Origin: Actinosynnema pretiosum
GTDB taxonomy: Bacteria > Actinomycetota > Actinomycetes > Mycobacteriales > Pseudonocardiaceae
Reading direction: 5' to 3'
NCBI RefSeq assembly: GCF_024171695.1
Contig: NZ_JAMTCF010000031.1
Location: 18,893-64,882, forward strand
DNA: 45,990 nt
Made by a program: the position numbers and the translations under genes. How positions within the stretch are numbered: position 1 is the stretch's first letter; the number at the start of each line of letters is the position of its first letter. Below are positions 40,416-45,990 of the stretch, piece after piece. The notes under the pieces are model-generated. The model worked only from the letters and a program-made list of their open reading frames with translations, searched no databases and was not told the DNA's origin.

Positions 40416-41492
40416 GTGCTCGACGACACACTGCTGGACGACCAGCGCAGGCTCGCCGACGCCGACACCGATGACCTGCTCCGCGCCTCGGCGCGGGCGG
40501 GCGCCCAGGTCAGGGCCACCGCCGAGGCGGCGGCCGAGCTGGGCGTCGACCGGGTGATGCGGGAGCGCCCCAGGGCGCTCGTCCTCATCACCCGGCCGGG
40601 GGTCGGCCCGGCGGTCGCCAACCTGGTGACCGCCCTGCTGGGCCCGCGCTGCCCCGTGCCGGTCGTGGTCTGCGACGAGGCCCCCGGCTGGGTCGGCGCG
40701 CTCGACGTGGTCCTCGCGCACACCGAGGACCCCGGCGACCACGCGCTCGCCGAGTCGGTCGACCTGGCGGGCAGGCGCGGCGCCCGCGTGCTGCTGACCG
40801 CCGAGCCCGACGGACCCGTCGCGGCCTCGGCGGCCAGGCACGCGCTGCTCGTGCCGCCCAGGGTGCCCGTGCCGCAGGGCTTCGGGTTCGTCCGGGCGCT
40901 GGCCGCCTGGGCGTCCGCGCTGAGCGCGCTCGGGCTGCTGGAGGTCGACCTCACCCAGGTCGCCGACGAGCTCGACCGCGAGGCCGAGCGGGACCACCCG
41001 ATGCACGAGTCGTTCGTCAACCCGGCCAAGTCGCTCGCGCTGCGCCTCGCCGAGCGCACCCCGCTGCTGTGGGGGCTGGACGACATGGCCACGGCGGTGG
41101 CGGGCCACGGCGCGGGCGTGCTCGCCCGCCACGCCGGTCTCGTGTGCGACGTGGCGCCGCACAAGCAGGCGATCACCCGGACCGCCCTGCACCGCAGAGC
41201 CGTGCAGGGCACCTCGGGCGCCGACATCTTCGCCGACCCGGACGACGAGCCGGGCGGACAGGTCAGGGTGCTGCTGCTCGCGGTCCGCCGCGGCCAGCAG
41301 GCCGAGCAGGCCAAGCTCGCGGCCGTCCGGTCGCTCGCCGGGGCCGACGTGCTGGAACCGGCGGAGGAGGTGTCCGGCGGGGACGCGGTGTGCTCGGCGC
41401 TGCTCGCGCTGAGGTTCGAGCTCGCCTCGCTCTACCTGGGGCTCGCGGCGGGCACCCTCGGGGGACCGGGCCGCTACGCGCCCGCCGTCTGA
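40416..41492 (+). CDS. SIS-domain protein related to phosphomannose isomerase (Rv3256c-like)
   Basis: A 358-residue protein. It has PRALVLITRPGVGPAVANLV and PVPVVVCDEAPGWVGALDVVLAHTEDPGD, corresponding to the first SIS lobe, and PRVPVPQGFGFVRALAAWASALSALGLL with the C-terminal part found in bifunctional phosphoglucose/phosphomannose isomerases. Clear catalytic residues of those enzymes are not all visible, so activity is uncertain. Its stable place between manB and manA suggests a role in mannose metabolism. GTG 40416 directly follows the Trm112-like gene. Confidence 0.85.
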   Translation: MLDDTLLDDQRRLADADTDDLLRASARAGAQVRATAEAAAELGVDRVMRERPRALVLITRPGVGPAVANLVTALLGPRCPVPVVVCDEAPGWVGALDVVLAHTEDPGDHALAESVDLAGRRGARVLLTAEPDGPVAASAARHALLVPPRVPVPQGFGFVRALAAWASALSALGLLEVDLTQVADELDREAERDHPMHESFVNPAKSLALRLAERTPLLWGLDDMATAVAGHGAGVLARHAGLVCDVAPHKQAITRTALHRRAVQGTSGADIFADPDDEPGGQVRVLLLAVRRGQQAEQAKLAAVRSLAGADVLEPAEEVSGGDAVCSALLALRFELASLYLGLAAGTLGGPGRYAPAV

Positions 41493-41597
41493 GCCAACGC
41501 CGAGAGCCCGACCCAGCCCGAGCACCGACCAGCCCGGAGACCCGCGCCAGCACGGCGCGGGCACGAGTAGCCCCTGCCCGAGGGAAGTGGACGTCAA

Positions 41598-42821
41598 GTG
41601 GAACTGCTGCACAACGCGGTGCGCGCGTACGCGTGGGGATCGCGTACCGCCATCGCCGAGATGCTCGGGCGGGAGGTGCCCGCTCCGCACCCCGAGGCCG
41701 AGCTGTGGATGGGCGCCCACCCCGGCGACCCGTCCCGCGTCCTCGGACCCGACGGCGCCCGCCGGAGCCTGCTCGACCTGCTCGCCGAGGACCCGCGCGG
41801 GCAGCTCGGCGCGGGCTGCGCCGAGCGCTTCGGCAACAGGCTGCCGTTCCTGCTGAAGGTCCTCGCCGCCGAGGAGCCGCTGAGCCTCCAGGCCCACCCG
41901 TCCGCCGAGCAGGCCGCCTTCGGGTTCGCCGCCGAGGACGCGGCGGGCCTGGCCGTGGACTCGCCGATAAGGAACTACAAGGACCCCTCGGCCAAGCCGG
42001 AGCTGATCTGCGCGCTCACCGAGTTCCACGCGCTCGCGGGCTTCCGGGCCCCGGACCGCACGGTCGCGCTGCTGCGCTCGCTCGACGCGCCCGACCTCGC
42101 GCCCTACACCGAGCTGCTCGCCGCCCAGCCGGACGGCAGCGGCCTGCGCGCCCTGTTCACCACCCTGATCACCCTGCCGCAGAACTCGCTCGACGGGCTG
42201 CTGCCGCAGGTGCTCGACGCGTGCGTGGCCCACATCAAGGACCACGGCGAGTTCGACGCCGAGTGCCGCACCGCGCTGGAGCTGGGCGAGGCCTACCCCG
42301 GTGACGCGGGCGTGCTGGCCGCGCTGCTGCTCAACCGGATCGTCCTGCGGCCCGGCGAGGCCATCTACCTGCCCGCGGGCAACCTGCACGCCTACCTGCA
42401 CGGCACCGGCGTGGAGATCCTGGCCAACTCGGACAACGTGCTGCGCTGCGGCCTCACGCCCAAGCACGTCGACGTGCCCGAGCTGATGCGCGTGCTCGAC
42501 TTCAGCAGCGGCGACATGCCCGTGCAGGTCGGCGAGCCCACCCGGCCCGGCCTGTGGGTGTACCGCACCCCGTGCCCCGAGTTCGAGCTGTCCCGCATCG
42601 AGCTGGCGGCGGGCCAGAGCGTCGAGGTCGACCACGGCGGGCCGCAGATCGTGCTGTGCGCCAAGGGCTCGGCGACGCTGTCCGTGCACCGGGGCGGCCA
42701 CGCCGACGTGCTGGAACTGCGCAGGGGCCAGTCCGTGTGGCTGCCCGCCGCCGACCCGGCGCTGCGCGTCGAGGCGACCGAGGACGCCCAGCTGTTCCGC
42801 GCTACCCCCGGTGTTCCGTAG
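41598..42821 (+). CDS. manA: Mannose-6-phosphate isomerase, class I
   Basis: A 407-residue zinc enzyme that interconverts fructose-6-P and mannose-6-P. Zinc ligands are seen in PLSLQAHPS (Gln and His, about residues 97-99), NYKDPSAKPEL (Glu) and LPAGNLHAYLHG (His, about 262). The N-terminal AYAWGSRTAIAEMLG and PEAELWMGAHP are typical. The C-terminal cupin segment (VDHGGPQIVLCAKGSATLSVHRGG) is complete. GTG 41598 is used; a gaggga lies rather far (about 13 bases) upstream. It completes the route fructose-6-P to GDP-mannose with manB and manC. Confidence 0.95.
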   Translation: MELLHNAVRAYAWGSRTAIAEMLGREVPAPHPEAELWMGAHPGDPSRVLGPDGARRSLLDLLAEDPRGQLGAGCAERFGNRLPFLLKVLAAEEPLSLQAHPSAEQAAFGFAAEDAAGLAVDSPIRNYKDPSAKPELICALTEFHALAGFRAPDRTVALLRSLDAPDLAPYTELLAAQPDGSGLRALFTTLITLPQNSLDGLLPQVLDACVAHIKDHGEFDAECRTALELGEAYPGDAGVLAALLLNRIVLRPGEAIYLPAGNLHAYLHGTGVEILANSDNVLRCGLTPKHVDVPELMRVLDFSSGDMPVQVGEPTRPGLWVYRTPCPEFELSRIELAAGQSVEVDHGGPQIVLCAKGSATLSVHRGGHADVLELRRGQSVWLPAADPALRVEATEDAQLFRATPGVP

Positions 42822-42882
42822 AGCTCTCCACTAAGGTCTCACCGTCACTTCACACGACGCGTGGACCACAGGGGAGCACAGG

Positions 42883-43800
42883 GTGTCAGCAGGAGGCGGT
42901 ACCAAGGCGATCATCGCCGCGTTGTTGGCGAACGCGGGGATCGCGGTGGCCAAGTTCGTCGGCTTCCTCATCACGGGGTCGTCGTCGATGCTCGCCGAGT
43001 CGGTGCACTCGGTGGCCGACACCTCGAACCAGGGGCTGCTGCTGCTGGGGCAGAAGACCTCGCAGCGCAAGGCCACCCAGAATCACCCGTTCGGGTTCGG
43101 CAGGGATCGCTACTTCTACTCGTTCGTGGTGGCGCTGCTGCTGTTCACGCTCGGCTCGGTGTTCGCGCTCTACGAGGGCATCCACAAGCTGGAGGCCCAC
43201 GAGGAGCTCACCTCGCCGATCGTGGCCGTGGTCATCCTGGTGCTGGCCATCGGCCTGGAGAGCTACAGCTTCGCCACCGCCATCAAGGAGTCCAAGGCGC
43301 TCAAGGGCGACGCCACCTGGTGGGAGTTCATCCGCAAGTCCAAGGTGCCCGAGCTGCCGGTGGTGCTCCTGGAGGACGCGGGCGCGCTGCTCGGCCTCGT
43401 CCTGGCGCTCGTCGGGGTGGGCATGAGCACGCTCACCGGCGACCCGGTGTGGGACGCCATCGGCACCATCTGCATCGGCGTGCTGCTCGGCGTGATCGCC
43501 GTGATCCTCATCATCGAGATGAAGTCGCTGCTGATCGGCGAGGGCTCCTCCCCGGCCGAGCTCGACGTGATCATCGATGAGCTGGCGGCTGGCAAGGTGC
43601 AGCGGGTCATCCACATCCGCACCCAGTACATCGGCCCCGACGAGCTGCTGGTCGCGGCCAAGATCGCCCTGGACCCCGGTCTGGAGACCGTCGACATCGC
43701 GCAGGCCATCAACGACGCCGAGCACCGCGTGCGCAACAAGGTCCCGGCCGCCCGGCTCATCTACCTGGAGCCCGATCTGGACCGCTCCCTGACGGTCTGA
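42883..43800 (+). CDS. Cation diffusion facilitator transporter
   Basis: A 305-residue inner-membrane protein with six hydrophobic segments and a cytoplasmic C-terminal domain (VIDELAAGKVQRVIHIRTQYIGPDELLVAAKI). The second segment keeps the metal-site HSVAD (HxxxD). The fifth segment carries LLEDAGALLG in place of the usual HxxxD, so part of the canonical zinc site is changed. This pattern resembles a separate branch of the family. Metal specificity cannot be assigned. GTG 42883 has ggggag 8 bases upstream, and a TAAGGT hexamer at 42832 may be its promoter. Confidence 0.92.
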   Translation: MSAGGGTKAIIAALLANAGIAVAKFVGFLITGSSSMLAESVHSVADTSNQGLLLLGQKTSQRKATQNHPFGFGRDRYFYSFVVALLLFTLGSVFALYEGIHKLEAHEELTSPIVAVVILVLAIGLESYSFATAIKESKALKGDATWWEFIRKSKVPELPVVLLEDAGALLGLVLALVGVGMSTLTGDPVWDAIGTICIGVLLGVIAVILIIEMKSLLIGEGSSPAELDVIIDELAAGKVQRVIHIRTQYIGPDELLVAAKIALDPGLETVDIAQAINDAEHRVRNKVPAARLIYLEPDLDRSLTV

Positions 43801-43869
43801 CCCGGAAGCACTAGCCCATTAGGGTGAGTTGCTTGTTTGTCAGCGGGAGAGCAGGGGAAGGGAACGGCC

Positions 43870-45381
43870 GTGCCGGGCAACGGGTTGTGGCGAACTAAGT
43901 CGATCGAGCAGTCGATCGCCGATACGGACGAACCGGACACCAAGCTCCGCAAGGACCTCACCGCCTGGGATCTGACGATCTTCGGCGTGGCCGTGGTGAT
44001 CGGCGCGGGCATCTTCACCCTCGCCGCCAGCACGGCGGGCAACCTCGCGGGGCCCTCGGTGTCGCTGGCCTTCGTGCTCGCGGCGGTGGCCTGCGCGCTG
44101 GCCGCGCTGTGCTACGCCGAGTTCGCGTCGACCGTGCCGGTGGCGGGCAGCGCCTACACGTTCTCGTACGCGACGTTCGGCGAGTTCGCGGCGTGGATCA
44201 TCGGCTGGGACCTGGTGCTGGAGTTCGCGGTCGGGGCGGCGGCGGTCAGCAAGGGCTGGTCGCAGTACCTCCAGACGGTGCTCGGGCAGCTCGGGCTGGA
44301 GCTGAGGACCACGGTGGACGCCGGGTCGGTCGAGGTCGACTGGGGCGCGCTGCTGCTCGTCGCGGTGCTGACCGCGCTGCTGGTGTTCGGGACCAAGATG
44401 TCGTCGCGGGTCAGCGCCGTCATCACCGCGATCAAGATCGCGGTGGTGCTGCTGGTCATCGCGCTCGGCGTCACCTACATCAACACCGACAACTACAGCC
44501 CGTACATCCCGCCCGCCGAGACGGGCCCCGAGGTGGCGAGCGGGCTGGACCAGTCGCTGTTCTCGCTGCTCACCGGCTTCGGCGGCAGCACGTACGGCGT
44601 CATGGGCCTGCTGGCCGCCGCGTCGCTGCTGTTCTTCGCGTTCATCGGCTTCGACGTGGTCGCCACGACCGCCGAGGAGACCAAGAACCCGCAGCGCGCC
44701 GTGCCGCGCGGCATCCTCGGCTCGCTCGCGATCGTGACCGTGCTGTACATCGCGGTCACGCTCGTGATCACCGGCATGGTGCCGTACGACAAGCTCAAGA
44801 CCCAGCCGGACGGCAGCCGCGCCACCCTGGCGACCGCGTTCGCCGACAACGGCGTGGACTGGGCCGCCACGGTCATCTCCGTCGGCGCGCTGGCCGGCCT
44901 CACCACCGTGGTCATGGTGCTGATGCTCGGCCAGACGCGAGTGATCTTCGCGATGTCCCGCGACGGCCTGCTCCCCAGGGGGCTGGCGAAGACCGGGACG
45001 CGCGGCACCCCCGTGAAGATCACCATCGGCATCGGCCTGCTGGTCGCCGTCGCCGCGGGCTTCTTCCCGGCGGGCAAGCTGGAGGAGATGGTCAACGTCG
45101 GCACGCTCTTCGCGTTCGTGCTGGTGTCGGCGGGCGTGCTGGTGCTGCGCAAGACGCGGCCGGACCTCAAGCGCGGGTTCCGGGTGCCGTGGGTGCCGTT
45201 CATCCCGGTGCTGGCGATCCTGGCCTGCCTGTGGCTGATGCTGAACCTGACCGCGCTCACCTGGGTCCGGTTCCTGGTGTGGATGGGGCTCGGCGTCGTC
45301 GTGTACTTCGTCTACGGGCGCAAGCACTCGCTGCTCGGCAAGCAGGGCGCGGACGCGCCGGTCGCGAAGCGGGACGAGTAG
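43870..45381 (+). CDS. Amino-acid permease, APC superfamily
   Basis: A 503-residue transporter with about 12 membrane segments. The first holds the substrate-binding VVIGAGIFTLAAS; CYAEFASTVPVAGSAYTFSYATFGEFAAWIIGWDL and FFAFIGFDVVATTAEETKNPQRAVPRGI are signatures of the cationic amino-acid transporter branch. It corresponds in position to the permease Rv3253c. GTG 43870 has aaggga upstream; a longer reading from TTG 43837 adds a hydrophilic stretch without support. TAGGGT at 43820-43825 is the likely -10 box. A strong terminator follows. Confidence 0.93.
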   Translation: MPGNGLWRTKSIEQSIADTDEPDTKLRKDLTAWDLTIFGVAVVIGAGIFTLAASTAGNLAGPSVSLAFVLAAVACALAALCYAEFASTVPVAGSAYTFSYATFGEFAAWIIGWDLVLEFAVGAAAVSKGWSQYLQTVLGQLGLELRTTVDAGSVEVDWGALLLVAVLTALLVFGTKMSSRVSAVITAIKIAVVLLVIALGVTYINTDNYSPYIPPAETGPEVASGLDQSLFSLLTGFGGSTYGVMGLLAAASLLFFAFIGFDVVATTAEETKNPQRAVPRGILGSLAIVTVLYIAVTLVITGMVPYDKLKTQPDGSRATLATAFADNGVDWAATVISVGALAGLTTVVMVLMLGQTRVIFAMSRDGLLPRGLAKTGTRGTPVKITIGIGLLVAVAAGFFPAGKLEEMVNVGTLFAFVLVSAGVLVLRKTRPDLKRGFRVPWVPFIPVLAILACLWLMLNLTALTWVRFLVWMGLGVVVYFVYGRKHSLLGKQGADAPVAKRDE

Positions 45382-45396
45382 TCCCCGAGCGCTCGG

Positions 45397-45436
45397 CGGA
45401 AGGGCGGTCCCCGGCGGGGGCCGCCCTTCCGGCGTT
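45397..45436 (+). terminator. Strong hairpin terminator with T-run
   Basis: The stem cggaagggcgg (45397-45407) / ccgcccttccg (45421-45431) encloses an inner cccc/gggg pairing and is followed by gcgtttt. It separates the permease from sahH. Confidence 0.92.
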
Positions 45437-45523
45437 TTCCGCGCCCGATCCGTCGTGGACCAGCCCCCGTCGCCCATCCGGGGACTCTTCCCGGTGACGG
45501 CGAAAACCCGGCGTGGCTGGCGG

Positions 45524-45551
45524 TACTGTCGGGTGAATCCCGATCAGGAGG
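45524..45551 (+). promoter_or_regulatory. sahH promoter and leader
   Basis: TACTGT (45524-45529) is a good -10 box. A small hairpin TCGGG-tgaat-CCCGA (45529-45543) and aggagg (45546-45551) follow. The leader is too short for the SAH riboswitch known from some sahH genes, and its conserved core is not seen. Confidence 0.5.
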
Positions 45552-45558
45552 AACCCCT

Positions 45559-45990
<432 letters not shown>

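Noticed and set aside
38283..42701. Very long antisense frame (over 1400 codons) across manB to manA
   Set aside because: The sense strand carries well-known conserved enzymes over the whole stretch; the antisense product has no recognisable domain.
45440..45558. SAH riboswitch upstream of sahH
   Set aside because: The leader after TACTGT is about 30 bases and the known conserved core of SAH riboswitches is not seen.

Overview
The window is high-GC actinobacterial chromosome, most likely from the Pseudonocardiales (Actinosynnema/Saccharothrix/Lentzea type). Three things suggest this: strongly GC-biased third codon positions, many GTG/TTG starts, and an accessory set typical of that order (Imm1 protein, an XRE-DUF5753 plus DUF397 pair). 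The right three quarters also matches, from memory, the conserved block Rv3248c-Rv3276c of Mycobacterium tuberculosis: purK, purE, fadE25, TIGR03089, LCP, rmlD, wbbL, manC, fbiB/fbiA, whiB2, Rv3259, DUF3499, manB, Rv3256, manA, permease, sahH. No search was run, so all family calls come from reading motifs.

Layout. 1-3.6 kb is an accessory edge: a 13-bp tandem repeat, an Imm1-type immunity protein, a DUF397/XRE-DUF5753 regulatory pair and a TPR protein carrying a ~180-residue low-complexity insertion. 3.8-6.2 kb is a YtrA-type GntR repressor with an ABC ATPase and permease. 6.3-9.2 kb holds purK-purE and an acyl-CoA dehydrogenase. 9.25-10.2 kb has an ArsR repressor and a DoxX protein. 10.2-13.8 kb is a leftward group: TIGR03089 protein and two LCP cell-wall ligases. 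13.95-15.9 kb holds rmlB-rmlD (dTDP-rhamnose). 16.2-23.8 kb is an extra glycosyltransferase island (five glycosyltransferase genes plus a small Trypco1/CU044_2847-type protein) lying where M. tuberculosis has rmlD next to wbbL. 24.4-27.9 kb has the wbbL-like rhamnosyltransferase, a small hypothetical, manC and an AlkA-like glycosylase; this 3.7-kb segment is framed by two 317-bp, ~97%-identical copies of a hairpin-rich repeat in opposite orientation. 28.6-32.3 kb is the leftward M50 peptidase-fbiA-fbiB-NUDIX operon (coenzyme F420). 32.5-37.2 kb has whiB and a giant GT2/membrane protein with two low-complexity insertions. 37.8-42.8 kb has a metallopeptidase-like protein, DUF3499, manB, a Trm112-like protein, a SIS-domain protein and manA. 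42.9-46 kb has a cation diffusion facilitator, an amino-acid permease and the start of sahH.

How the genes work together. manA, manB and manC give a complete fructose-6-P to GDP-mannose route. rmlB and rmlD give two of the four dTDP-rhamnose steps (rmlA and rmlC are not here). The glycosyltransferases and LCP proteins would use these donors to build and attach cell-wall glycan. F420 synthesis, purine synthesis and methyl-cycle genes are housekeeping passengers of the conserved block.

Most worth a second look: the paired 317-bp repeats around wbbL-manC (possible invertible segment or unnamed mobile repeat), the in-frame low-complexity expansions (including 14 units of a 6-bp repeat), a recurrent leaderless promoter layout (hexamer of TANNNT type, then 7-8 bases, then the start codon), a perfect hairpin that hides the ribosome binding site of the acyl-CoA dehydrogenase, and three copies of a palindromic operator-like motif in the 620-bp gap after the giant glycosyltransferase.
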